A stretch of DNA of 64,000 bases from Thermostichus sp047461615 (GTDB lineage Bacteria > Cyanobacteriota > Cyanobacteriia > Thermostichales > Thermostichaceae). The stretch lies in contig NZ_JANSHI010000001.1 of assembly GCF_047461615.1 (NCBI RefSeq), positions 62,001-126,000 on the forward strand, given 5' to 3'. The notes below the pieces were generated by a model. It was not told the origin of the DNA and ran no database searches. It worked only from the letters and a program-made list of their open reading frames with translations. The position numbers and the translations under genes are program-made. Shown in pieces: positions 34,896 to 42,523 of the stretch. Each line of letters begins with the position of its first letter. The stretch's first letter is position 1.

Positions 34896-34987
34896 CGGAG
34901 AGGGAGGGATTCGAACCCTCGACGGAGCCTTTTGGGCCCCGTAACTTCTTAGCAGGAAGCCGCTTTCGACCACTCAGCCACCTCTCC
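34896..34987 (-). tRNA. trnS: tRNA-Ser (anticodon GCT)
   Basis: 92-nt class II tRNA on the minus strand. The acceptor GGAGAGG pairs with CCTCTCC, the anticodon loop CTGCTAA gives GCT, the long variable arm is GGGGCCCAAAAGGCTCC and the T-arm GAGGGTTCGAATCCCTC is complete. Discriminator base G. No CCA encoded. Confidence 0.95.
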
Positions 34988-35093
34988 AAGCTGGCAGAGC
35001 CAGCGGCAAGCTGGGTGCCAACTTCTAGCTCACCTATTGTAGAAGATGGGATCCCAGCCGGCAACTGTTCTCGGCGGGGATCCCTGGCTGCCC

Positions 35094-35645
35094 TTAGCTC
35101 ACCACCTGCACGTAGATATCGAAGCTGCCGCTGTTGTCGCTGTAACTGCCCTTGGCGGCGTTGACATTAAAGGCAATATCCAGGTTGGGATCCAGATCCA
35201 CCTCTTGCGGCTGCTCGGGCGAGGATTCCCAGACCTGTCGGGCCACCAACTGGACGTTGGGCTGGAACAGCACCAGGCCGTAGCGGCAAAGGCCAGGGTA
35301 GCGCCAGTCGGGAGGCGTGGAGATCCCTTTGCCGAGAGGGGAGCGAATGCTGGTGGAGAAAGAGAAGCCATAGCGCCAGGCTACATTTCTTACGAAAAAG
35401 CGAATGCGGCTGGCCCGCAGCGGCTGCCCTTGCCAGTACAGGACATTGCCGGCCTCGTGGTTAACCCGCAGGCCACAGAAGGCAATCCAGCCCTGCAAAT
35501 TTTCCTCTTGGGGCTGACTGCCCTCGATCACCACGGCTTGGCTCCAGTCCAAGTCGCTGCCATCACAGGTAATCTCTGGAGGGACTTGCGTCAAATCCAC
35601 TTGCAGAAGCTCTAACGTAGCGGGCGTAACCAATTGGGTAGACAT
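35094..35645 (-). CDS. Unknown protein with lectin-like C-terminal motif
   Basis: 183-aa soluble protein starting MSTQLVTPATLELLQVDL. The ATG at 35645 has AAGGAG 10 bases upstream, fixing the start. I do not recognise the whole protein. The C-terminus, DIAFNVNAAKGSYSDNSGSF followed by DIYVQVV, resembles the calcium/galactose site of PA-IL (LecA)-like lectins, where Y-x-D-N-S-G-x-F contributes ligands. The middle (SIRSPLGKGISTPPDWRYPG) is rich in aromatic and proline residues. No signal peptide. A GCCTTAA/TTAAGGC inverted repeat 46 bp upstream may be its control site. A carbohydrate-binding role is inference only. Confidence 0.7.
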   Translation of the reverse strand: MSTQLVTPATLELLQVDLTQVPPEITCDGSDLDWSQAVVIEGSQPQEENLQGWIAFCGLRVNHEAGNVLYWQGQPLRASRIRFFVRNVAWRYGFSFSTSIRSPLGKGISTPPDWRYPGLCRYGLVLFQPNVQLVARQVWESSPEQPQEVDLDPNLDIAFNVNAAKGSYSDNSGSFDIYVQVVS

Positions 35646-35690
35646 TGCTATCTCCTTAGTTTCCTTGCAAGGCAAGATTGTGATTGTGAA

Positions 35691-35710
35691 GCCTTAAGAA
35701 GTTTTAAGGC
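35691..35710 (-). promoter_or_regulatory. Inverted repeat upstream of the lectin-like gene
   Basis: Perfect 7-base arms GCCTTAA and TTAAGGC around a 6-base loop, 46 bp before the ATG at 35645. The position suits an operator in or near the promoter. No regulator is known for it. Confidence 0.35.
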
Positions 35711-35855
35711 AAGCTGATAAAAAACAGCTCCAGATTCTCGTAAGGCTCTCTATTGGAAGTTCTCTCTCTTGCTAGCTCTAGCAAATCCAGGTTACCCAAA
35801 TTGCCCAAAGAGCGGGTTCGACTTTTTCAAATTTTTACCAAAAGTGCTGAAAGAC

Positions 35856-35915
35856 CAGGTTCAGATGCCTTTTCATTAATGTAAACAGGTTCAGATGCCT
35901 TTTCATTAATGTAAA
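35856..35915. repeat. Perfect tandem duplication of a 30-bp unit
   Basis: Two identical, directly adjacent 30-bp units (35856-35885 and 35886-35915), each beginning CAGGTTCAGATGCC and ending TTAATGTAAA. They are in the AT-rich 565-bp region between the lectin-like gene and phoH. With only two units and no spacer it is not a CRISPR. The rest of this interval (35711-35855 and 35916-36228) shows no convincing gene; a short minus-strand frame at 35999-36199 lacks a start signal and known features. Confidence 0.9.
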
Positions 35916-36228
35916 TCGACAACGTGAATGGCGGAATGTACTGGGAGGCTATACACCCTCAAGGCTAAACTAGCTCTGCTTGATGAGTAACGACTATTTC
36001 AGAAGAAAAAGATTTCTTTCAATATTTCTAACTCCGTTGCTAGCAAAAACTGAATCTCGAACTCGAGGGGGGCGAGTTTTCCCAATTGGTGTCCTAGAAC
36101 ACTCGGACTCTGCTGTCCGAGAAGCCTTTTGCCGAGGCTGGCCATAACCTGGAGCGCTTTAGCCGGAGCTTCTGATAGGATCGCCATCACAGGTCTCAAC
36201 AGGTCTTAGGGTGCACGGCGCCCACGGC

Positions 36229-37215
36229 ATGCACAACCACTTGACTTCCTCCGCTGTCACCGATCTCGAGATCATCTCTTTGTCAAGTCCCCAGCAGGCC
36301 ATGTCCCTGGCGGGCGTGCAGGAGTCTAACTTGAAGTGGATTAGCCGCTGCAGCGGCGCCTCGGTTACCCTGCGAGGGCAGGATCTCTATCTGAGGGGAA
36401 CACCTCAACAGCGGCAGCAGGTGCGGCAGTGGCTAGAATTGCTCAAACCCCTTTGGCAAGCCGGGCACCCTGTAACAGCAGTCGATGCTGAACAAGCCTT
36501 CCGTGCTCTCTCCAACCAAGAAGCTGAGGTTTATCGGCAAGTGCAGGCAGGGGTTTTGGCTCGCACCCGCAAGGGAGAGCTCATTCGGCCCAAAACGCCT
36601 CGCCAGCAGGAGTACGTACAAGCCATTCGCACCCACGATCTCTGCTTCGGCATTGGGCCAGCAGGCACGGGGAAAACCTATCTAGCAGCCGTTGTCGCCA
36701 TCACAGCCCTGCAAAACCGCGAGTACGAGCGTTTGATCCTGACGCGACCAGCAGTAGAGGCGGGGGAGAAGTTGGGCTTTTTGCCAGGGGATCTGGTGGA
36801 AAAGGTGGATCCCTACCTGCGGCCTCTCTACGATGCCCTGTTTGAGTTTATCGACCCGGCCAAGCTGCCTCAGCTAATGGCCCAGGGAGTCATCGAGGTG
36901 GTGCCGCTGGCCTACATGCGGGGGCGTACCCTCAGCAACGCTTTCATTATCTTGGACGAGGCCCAAAACACCACCCCTGAGCAGATGAAGATGGCCCTCA
37001 CTCGGCTGGGCTTCCGCTCCCGCATGGTGGTTACCGGGGATCTCACCCAAACGGATCTGGGCAAGCATCGACTGTCGGGCCTGGCGGCTGCAGAGCGCAT
37101 CCTAGCGGGGGTGGAGGGGGTGGCCTTTTGCTACTTTGACCAGCGAGATGTGGTGCGCCACCCTCTAGTCCAGCGGATTGTCGAGGCCTACGCGCGCTAC
37201 GAAAACCAGCAATGA
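36229..37215 (+). CDS. phoH: PhoH-like ATPase
   Basis: PhoH family P-loop ATPase of 328 aa. The N-terminal part (MSLAGVQESNLKWISRCSGA, VTLRGQDLYLRG) is the KH-like region typical of cyanobacterial PhoH. The ATPase follows: Walker A GPAGTGKTYLA, LTRPAVEAGEKLGFLPGDL, Walker B FIILDEAQNTTPEQMK, and TGDLTQTDL. The family is linked to RNA metabolism in bacteria; in E. coli phoH is phosphate-starvation induced, and no Pho box is evident here. GTG 36211 is an alternative start. ATGA overlap with the next gene. Confidence 0.92.
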   Translation: MHNHLTSSAVTDLEIISLSSPQQAMSLAGVQESNLKWISRCSGASVTLRGQDLYLRGTPQQRQQVRQWLELLKPLWQAGHPVTAVDAEQAFRALSNQEAEVYRQVQAGVLARTRKGELIRPKTPRQQEYVQAIRTHDLCFGIGPAGTGKTYLAAVVAITALQNREYERLILTRPAVEAGEKLGFLPGDLVEKVDPYLRPLYDALFEFIDPAKLPQLMAQGVIEVVPLAYMRGRTLSNAFIILDEAQNTTPEQMKMALTRLGFRSRMVVTGDLTQTDLGKHRLSGLAAAERILAGVEGVAFCYFDQRDVVRHPLVQRIVEAYARYENQQ

Positions 37216-37940
37216 GGCCGAAGGCGATCTTTTTCGATGCCGTCGGCACCCTGTTCCGGGTGCGGGGCAGCGTGGGCCAAGTCTACAGTCAGCTAGCGGC
37301 AGAATACGGGGTAGCCGTGGAGCCACGGGCGTTGGATCGCGCCTTTGCCCAAGCTTTTGCCAGTGCTCCGCCACCCGCCTGCGTGGGCTTGACGGGATCC
37401 CTTTTAGAGGAGTGGGAGCGGGCCTGGTGGCATCAAGTGGTGCGCCAGACCTTTGCCCAGGTGGAGGGATCCCTTACTGCCTTTGGGGAGGAGCGCTTTG
37501 CAGCGTTTTTTGCCCACCTGTTCGAGCATTTTGCCGCAGGGGACCCTTGGGAGCTCTATCCCGAGACGCTGCCAGTTTTGCAAGCCCTGCAACAGGAAGG
37601 GATCCAGCTAGGGGTAATCTCCAATTTCGACAGCCGTCTAGTGCGGGTGCTGCAGGCGCTGCAACTGGACGGCTATTTTTCTAGCCTTACTCTCTCTACC
37701 CAGGTGGGCTATGCCAAGCCCGATCCCCGCATCTTCCAGGCTGCCCTAGCGGCCCAGGGGATCCCGCCTGCCGCTGCCTGGCACATTGGCGACAGCCGCC
37801 GCGAAGACTATGAGGGGGCCAAGGCAGCAGGCCTGAGAGCCCTCTGGCTGGATCGAGAGGGGAAAGACGGCTTCTGCCAAGAGCGAATCGAAAACCTGTG
37901 GGGCTCCCTCTTGCTGCTCAGGGGGCCAGAGCGGAATTGA
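37212..37940 (+). CDS. HAD-superfamily hydrolase
   Basis: 242-aa haloacid dehalogenase-like phosphatase. Motif I is AIFFDAVGTLF (nucleophile Asp, although the usual second Asp of D-x-D is replaced by V, giving D-A-V), motif II is GVISNFDSR, motif III is the Lys of GYAKPDPRIF and motif IV is HIGDSRREDYEGAKAAG. The D-A-V-G-T form is found in the HDHD3/REG-2-like subgroup. Substrate is unknown. It overlaps phoH by 4 bp (ATGA), so it is translationally coupled to it. Confidence 0.85.
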   Translation: MRPKAIFFDAVGTLFRVRGSVGQVYSQLAAEYGVAVEPRALDRAFAQAFASAPPPACVGLTGSLLEEWERAWWHQVVRQTFAQVEGSLTAFGEERFAAFFAHLFEHFAAGDPWELYPETLPVLQALQQEGIQLGVISNFDSRLVRVLQALQLDGYFSSLTLSTQVGYAKPDPRIFQAALAAQGIPPAAAWHIGDSRREDYEGAKAAGLRALWLDREGKDGFCQERIENLWGSLLLLRGPERN

Positions 37941-38706
37941 GCAGTAGCGGGGCAAAGACCCCATCGGGCTTGAGCAAGTAGCGCCGCAGGTTCATCCGCC
38001 GCTCCAGAAGGCAAGCATGGCCGCTTAAAGGCGAGATCTCCACCTGGGCCTGGGGCAGTCGCTCCGCCAGACGCCGCACCTCCTGCACCGAGGGCAGGAG
38101 ACGATCCTGCCCCCCCGCCACCAGCAAGGTTGGCAGCCTCATCGACTCGAGGGGCAAATCTTCCACAGCAAAGGATCCCAGCAAGGCTAGACGATGGGCA
38201 ACCACTTCCGGAGAAACGCTGTGCACGGCCTGGCGCAGCCGCTCCCGATCCGGCGGCTCCATTTGGCCCAGCTCCGCCAAAAACCCTAACCCCCGCTCCG
38301 CCAGTTGGTAGTAAAGTCCCGGCGGCAAAAAGGGCAGGAGAACCTGACCTGCCCACCACCAGGGCCGGCGCCGCAGCGAGGAGGCCGGATTGACCAGAAT
38401 CAGGCCACGACAGCGCTCCGGCTGCTGGGCAGCTACAGCCAGGGCTAGGCAAGCTCCGAAGGACTCGCCACACAGGTAGGCTCCCTCCTCCAGTTGGGAT
38501 CCCACCCAATCGGCCAAGCTCTCCCAGCTATGCCCCGCTTCGGGATGGTTTAAGCTCAGAGGGCGGACGCGAAACTCGGCTTGCAGAGCCTGCGCCTGCC
38601 GGTAAAACAGTTTGCCCGTGCCATCCATACCCGGCAAATAGAGCAGCAGGGGCCGCTTCTGGCGGCTTGGACTAGAGGCGGTGGGCTTGCTTTTCAATCT
38701 TTCCAT
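37918..38706 (-). CDS. Alpha/beta hydrolase, esterase/thioesterase-like (PES-type)
   Basis: 262-aa hydrolase. LLLYLPGMDGTGKLFYRQ is the oxyanion region, AYLCGESFGACLALAVA holds the nucleophile Ser (G-E-S-F-G), VAGGQDRLLP the acid and LSGHACLLERRM the catalytic His. The P-G-M-D-G-T-G and G-E-S-F-G pair is found in the N-terminal halves of plant phytyl ester synthases (PES1/2). It begins within the last 13 bp of an acyltransferase gene, the other half of such enzymes, so the two probably act together. ATG 38706 is preferred because the longer frame lies inside that gene. It overlaps the HAD gene end by 23 bp. Confidence 0.8.
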   Translation of the reverse strand: MERLKSKPTASSPSRQKRPLLLYLPGMDGTGKLFYRQAQALQAEFRVRPLSLNHPEAGHSWESLADWVGSQLEEGAYLCGESFGACLALAVAAQQPERCRGLILVNPASSLRRRPWWWAGQVLLPFLPPGLYYQLAERGLGFLAELGQMEPPDRERLRQAVHSVSPEVVAHRLALLGSFAVEDLPLESMRLPTLLVAGGQDRLLPSVQEVRRLAERLPQAQVEISPLSGHACLLERRMNLRRYLLKPDGVFAPLLLNSALAP

Positions 38707-39437
38707 CTCCTTGTCAACCCCAAGCGCACCTGTTCGCGGGCGGCTGCCGTTAACTCCCGAATGAGCTGCAGCCGCTCCTGGCGGCAGGTATAGCGCCTTG
38801 CTCCCCTCACCCAAAGAGGGGATCCCACTCGAACCACCACCTGACGGTAGATCACCACCGGATGCCCCCCCGGCTGCTGAAAGCTGGGCTCTGTGGGGTC
38901 AAACCAGCGGAAGAAAGCCATGGGGATGTCGATTGCTCGCCACTCCTCTTGGGCCCACACTGCCACCGGTAGGATTGGCAGGGGATCCACGCCAGCAGCC
39001 AAGGCCAGATGGGCAAAGCCCGGCTGGAACCGCCCCACCTCCTGCGGTAAGGTTTTGCGGGTCATCTGCTCCGCCCCTTCGGGGAAAATTCCCACCTCCC
39101 CGCCCGCTGCCAGGGTGGCCTGCGCCTGGCGAAAAAAGGCAAGCTGTGAACCCGATCCCTGCTGGAGGGGGATACAACCCAGAGCCAAGGCAACCTCCCG
39201 CAAAAGGGGCACTTGAGAGAGGTAGTAGTGGCAAGCAAAGCGAATTGGCCGATCCAGCCCCGCAATCAGCAGCGGCGCATCCAAAAAGCTCCGATGGTTG
39301 CTTACCACCAGCAGGGGGCCCTGGGGAACCCGCTCCTTGCCCTCCACCCACACCTCCGTCTGGAAAAGGCCAAGCAAGAGCTGCGCCAGCGCCCTCGCGT
39401 CGGGGAACCCGCTTCGCTGCAGGAGCTGATCCAGCAC
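38694..39437 (-). CDS. PlsC/LPLAT-like acyltransferase
   Basis: 247-aa glycerolipid-type acyltransferase. Catalytic motif VVSNHRSFLDAPLL (N-H-x4-D), followed by IRFACHYYLSQVP, the substrate motif GIFPEGAEQMTR and LPILPVAVW. It could make phosphatidic acid from lysophosphatidate, but coupling to the overlapping hydrolase gene points to a phytyl ester/diacylglycerol acyltransferase-like system. No signal peptide; peripheral membrane attachment is likely. 16 bp separate it from cobO upstream on the same strand. Confidence 0.85.
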   Translation of the reverse strand: MLDQLLQRSGFPDARALAQLLLGLFQTEVWVEGKERVPQGPLLVVSNHRSFLDAPLLIAGLDRPIRFACHYYLSQVPLLREVALALGCIPLQQGSGSQLAFFRQAQATLAAGGEVGIFPEGAEQMTRKTLPQEVGRFQPGFAHLALAAGVDPLPILPVAVWAQEEWRAIDIPMAFFRWFDPTEPSFQQPGGHPVVIYRQVVVRVGSPLWVRGARRYTCRQERLQLIRELTAAAREQVRLGLTRRWKD

Positions 39438-39452
39438 CGCTCGCCACCCTGC

Positions 39453-40598
39453 TCAGTAATCCACTCCGCGCCGCAGATCGGCTCCCTGCTCGGCGTAGTG
39501 CTTGTGGCTCACCATTTCCGAATGGACAGAGGCAAGCTCAAAGTAGGGCAGAGGCGCATGGCAGCGCCCTGTGATGATGATCTCCGTGTCCCGCGGCTTG
39601 CGCAGCAAAGCCTCGACAATGGGCTCCACGTCCAATAGCTCCAGATCCACCGTCGGGTTGAGTTCGTCCAGAATGATGGTCTTGTAAAGCCCCGAGGCGA
39701 TGGCTGCCCTAGCCAGCTCCCAGCCCCGCTCTGCCTCCACATAGTCGATTTCCTGCTGCTTGCCCCGCCAGACAATGGCGTCGCGACCGCAGCGCTGGTG
39801 ATCCACCAGATCGGGATAGCTCTCCCGCAAAGCGCGGATGGCTGCATCCTCTGTGTAGCCCGTTCCCCCCTTGAGCCACTGCATGATCAGGACGCGGTGG
39901 GAGAGATCCTTGCTGATGCCGCGCCCAATGGCCTGCAGAGCCCGGCCCAGAGCGCTGGTGGACTTGCCCTTGCCGTTGCCGGTGTAGATCTCGATGCCGC
40001 TGAGGGGGGGCTGTCCGTTCTGGGGATCCGCCGCCCGCCGCACGCTGCGCATTTCCGAGTGCAGATCTGCTAGGTCGATAATTTCCTTGGGGGCGCCCCG
40101 CCCGGTGATGATGACCTCCATCTCCTCTGGCTTTTGCTTGAGGGTGCTGACGACCTCATCCACAGGCAGCAGGCCCAGGTCCAGCACCGGGTTTAGCTCG
40201 TCCAGCACCACCACCGAGTAGAAGCCCGATGCCAGCGCCCCCTTGGCTACATCCCAGCCGCGGCGAGCCTCTTGGCGGTCAAACTTGGTAATCTCGTCGG
40301 GGCCGAAGAACTCTCCTCGCCCCGTGCGCAGTTGATCGATAAGGTGGGGGAAGCCCCGCTGCAGAGCGGCAATCGCGGCGTCCTCTGCATAGGTGCGGCC
40401 CGGTCCCTTGAGAAACCGCACCAGCAACACCCGGCTAGGGGCCGAGTTTTCAATCCCCAGCCCAATTGAACGCAGCACAACCCCCAGAGCCGCCTGTGAC
40501 TTGCCCTTGCCCTCGCCGTCGTAGACGTGGATCTGACCTCGCCGGCGATCAAATTGTTGCGCCGTTACAATGCCGATTTCTGCCCTGCCGCTCCGCAT
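39453..40598 (-). CDS. cobO: Cob(I)yrinic acid a,c-diamide adenosyltransferase, tandem two-domain form
   Basis: Adds the adenosyl group from ATP to cob(I)alamin precursors. It has 381 aa, twice the usual CobO/BtuR length (~190-200), because the domain is duplicated: repeat 1 has YDGEGKGKSQAALG, VLLVRFLKG, ARRGWDVAK, VVVLDELNPVLDLG and VIITGRGAP; repeat 2 has YTGNGKGKSTSALG, VLIMQWLKG, AERGWELARAA, TIILDELNPTVDLE and IIITGRC. Both P-loops look intact, so both halves may be active. The ATG at 40598 is preferred over a TTG at 40613. Confidence 0.9.
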   Translation of the reverse strand: MRSGRAEIGIVTAQQFDRRRGQIHVYDGEGKGKSQAALGVVLRSIGLGIENSAPSRVLLVRFLKGPGRTYAEDAAIAALQRGFPHLIDQLRTGRGEFFGPDEITKFDRQEARRGWDVAKGALASGFYSVVVLDELNPVLDLGLLPVDEVVSTLKQKPEEMEVIITGRGAPKEIIDLADLHSEMRSVRRAADPQNGQPPLSGIEIYTGNGKGKSTSALGRALQAIGRGISKDLSHRVLIMQWLKGGTGYTEDAAIRALRESYPDLVDHQRCGRDAIVWRGKQQEIDYVEAERGWELARAAIASGLYKTIILDELNPTVDLELLDVEPIVEALLRKPRDTEIIITGRCHAPLPYFELASVHSEMVSHKHYAEQGADLRRGVDY

Positions 40599-40702
40599 CC
40601 TGCTGTTGCCCAAAGTGCTTTTTGCTAACCCCCATCTTAGAGTCTAGCTAAAGGAGCCGGGGAAGCCCAGAAGAGGCTGGAACTGACGAACACCGGGATA
40701 AG

Positions 40703-41695
40703 ATGAGCAATGGTTGTCCAGTCCAGTGCTTGTCTAGCGAGGGATCCCGCTTGTACCCGAGTGCGTTTTCTTCTCGCCCCTTGCCCCCTGCGGTCGAGAG
40801 CCCCATTGATCTGGTGGGACGGACGCCGCTCATTCGCCTGCGGCGGGTTACTGCTGATTTGCCGCCGGCGGTGCGAGTTTACGGCAAAGCAGAGTGGTAC
40901 AACCCCGGCGGCTCGGTCAAGGATCGCCCGGCCCTGAACATGATTCGCGCTGGCGAGCGCGAGGGCAAGCTTACGCCTGGCAAGATTATCCTGGATGCCA
41001 CCAGCGGCAACACGGGCATTGCCTATGCCTGGATAGGGGCAGCTTTGGGGTACAAGGTGAAGCTGGCCCTGCCGGCCAACGCTAGCCCAGAGCGTAAGAA
41101 GATCCTCGCTGCCTACGGGGTGGACTTGGTGCTCACGGATCCAGCCCTCGGCTCCGATGGGGCCATCGAGAAAGCCCGCGCTCTCTACGCCGAAAACCCC
41201 GATCTCTACTTCTATCCCGACCAGTACAGCAATCCCGCCAACTGGCAGGCCCACTACGAGACCACAGGGGTGGAAATCTGGGAGCAAACCCAGGGACAGG
41301 TCACCCACTTCGTAACCGGGCTAGGCACCAGCGGCACCTGCATGGGGGTGGGGCGGCGCCTGCGGGAGTACCGCTCTGATATCCAGATCATTGCCATGCA
41401 GCCGGACTCCCCCTTCCACGGCCTCGAAGGCCTTAAGCACATGGCCACGGCCCTCAAGCCAGCAATCTACGATCCCAGCTTGCCGGATCGGCACCTCGAG
41501 GTTTCCACCGAAGCTGCCCAGAAGATGGTGAAGCGCCTAGCTTTGGAGGAAGGGCTACTGGTGGGCATCTCTTCTGGTGCCAATGTGGTGGCTGCCCTTG
41601 AGGTGGCTCGCCAACTTTCCAGGGGGGTGGTGGTCACCATTTTCTGCGACGGGGCCGACAAGTACCTCTCGGAGCGGTTTTGGACCGAGGACTAG
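40703..41695 (+). CDS. cysM: Cysteine synthase (O-acetylserine sulfhydrylase), CysM/CysK type
   Basis: PLP enzyme of the last step of cysteine synthesis, 330 aa. The Schiff-base lysine is in NPGGSVKDRPALNMI; DATSGNTGIAYAWIGAALGY is the substrate loop, GLGTSGTCMGVGRRLRE the phosphate-binding region, and GISSGANVVAA the segment near the pyridine N. The first ~30 residues are not conserved, so a later start is possible. It belongs functionally with the sulfate importer at 20-24 kb but is far from it. A hairpin terminator follows. Confidence 0.92.
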   Translation: MSNGCPVQCLSSEGSRLYPSAFSSRPLPPAVESPIDLVGRTPLIRLRRVTADLPPAVRVYGKAEWYNPGGSVKDRPALNMIRAGEREGKLTPGKIILDATSGNTGIAYAWIGAALGYKVKLALPANASPERKKILAAYGVDLVLTDPALGSDGAIEKARALYAENPDLYFYPDQYSNPANWQAHYETTGVEIWEQTQGQVTHFVTGLGTSGTCMGVGRRLREYRSDIQIIAMQPDSPFHGLEGLKHMATALKPAIYDPSLPDRHLEVSTEAAQKMVKRLALEEGLLVGISSGANVVAALEVARQLSRGVVVTIFCDGADKYLSERFWTED

Positions 41696-41699
41696 GGTT

Positions 41700-41727
41700 G
41701 CCGGCCCCCTAACACCCCGGCCTTTTT
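41700..41727 (+). terminator. Terminator after cysM
   Basis: Stem GCCGG/CCGGC with a GC-rich loop and then CTTTTT, 5 bp after the cysM stop and 30 bp before tRNA-Leu. Confidence 0.55.
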
Positions 41728-41756
41728 GCTGCTAGGATAGAAGAAGTCCAGCTAGC

Positions 41757-41837
41757 GCGGATGTGGCGGAATTGGTATACGCGCACGTTTGAGGGGCGTG
41801 TGGCTTTGCCATGCGAGTTCGAGTCTCGCCATCCGCA
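41757..41837 (+). tRNA. trnL: tRNA-Leu (anticodon GAG)
   Basis: 81-nt class II tRNA beginning GCGGATGTGGCGGAATTGG. The anticodon loop TTTGAGG gives GAG, a short variable stem follows (TGGCTTTGCCA), the T-arm is GCGAGTTCGAGTCTCGC and the acceptor closes with CATCCGC plus A. No intron in this gene and no encoded CCA. Confidence 0.95.
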
Positions 41838-41882
41838 GTGGGCTTTCACGCTTGACACTTCTCCCAGAGGGAGCTCTTTGCG

Positions 41883-42346
41883 CTACTCCCGGACAGCACC
41901 CTGAAGGCGTGGACCTTGGGTGCGGGCAAAGCGCAGGTCAGCTCCAACCAGGTTGGCATGACGCAGATCGGCCCCGCGCAAGTCCGCGCCGTAGAGAGAT
42001 TAGCCCCCCGCAGGTCAGCACCGCGCAAATCCGCCCCCTCCAGGTAGCTACCGCTAAGATTGGCGCCGCGCAAGTTGGCTTGTGGCAAATTGGCTCCCAC
42101 CAGGTAGGCACCGCTGAGATCGGCGCCGGTCAGGATAGCGCGCTCCAAGTTGGCCTCGATGAGGTCGGCACCCTGGAAGTTGGCTTCTGCCAGATCCAGG
42201 TTGCTTCCCAGACGGCAGTTGGGGCAGGCTTTGGAAGCCAGCAGGTAGCGCAGGAAGCAAGCGTTGGGGGTGGCAGCGGCAGTGGAGGCAACCGTTGCCG
42301 TGGTCAGCAGCGCCAGAATAGCGGAAGCTTGGAGAGGGAAATTCAT
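41883..42346 (-). pseudogene. Secreted pentapeptide-repeat protein with a frameshift near its end
   Basis: Starts at ATG 42346 with a signal peptide (FPLQASAILALLTTATVAS, then AAA). After a Cys-rich junction (NACFLRYLLASKACPNC) come A-(D/N)-L-x-x repeats: LDLAEANFQGADLIEANLER and on. At 41993-41998 a CTCTCT tract (minus strand) shifts the frame. Two bases fewer would give N-L-Y-G-A-D-L-R-G-A-D-L-R-H-A-N-L, continuing the repeats to a stop at 41883 (~155 aa). As written, the frame runs on into non-repeat sequence to 41846. The repeats form a right-handed quadrilateral helix; its role is unknown. Dinucleotide slippage or a sequence error are both possible. Confidence 0.7.
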
Positions 42347-42523
42347 GGTAGCCAAGTTAACGACAACAACCCAGCGGAGCGAGGTTGTCCTGCGTTGCTC
42401 CCAGGATAGGGACATCTGGACCTCCTGGAGCGACGGTGGGGCCCACTGCTTTTGGTGGAACTAGCTTTCGGGATCCGCCAGCATTGATGATGAGGAAAAA
42501 GCGTCTAGTCCTGGGCTGGCCCT

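Noticed and set aside
35856..35915. CRISPR array
   Set aside because: Two directly adjacent 30-bp units with no spacer and no cas genes nearby.
35999..36199. 66-codon minus-strand frame before phoH
   Set aside because: No Shine-Dalgarno and no recognisable motif; composition fits spacer sequence.
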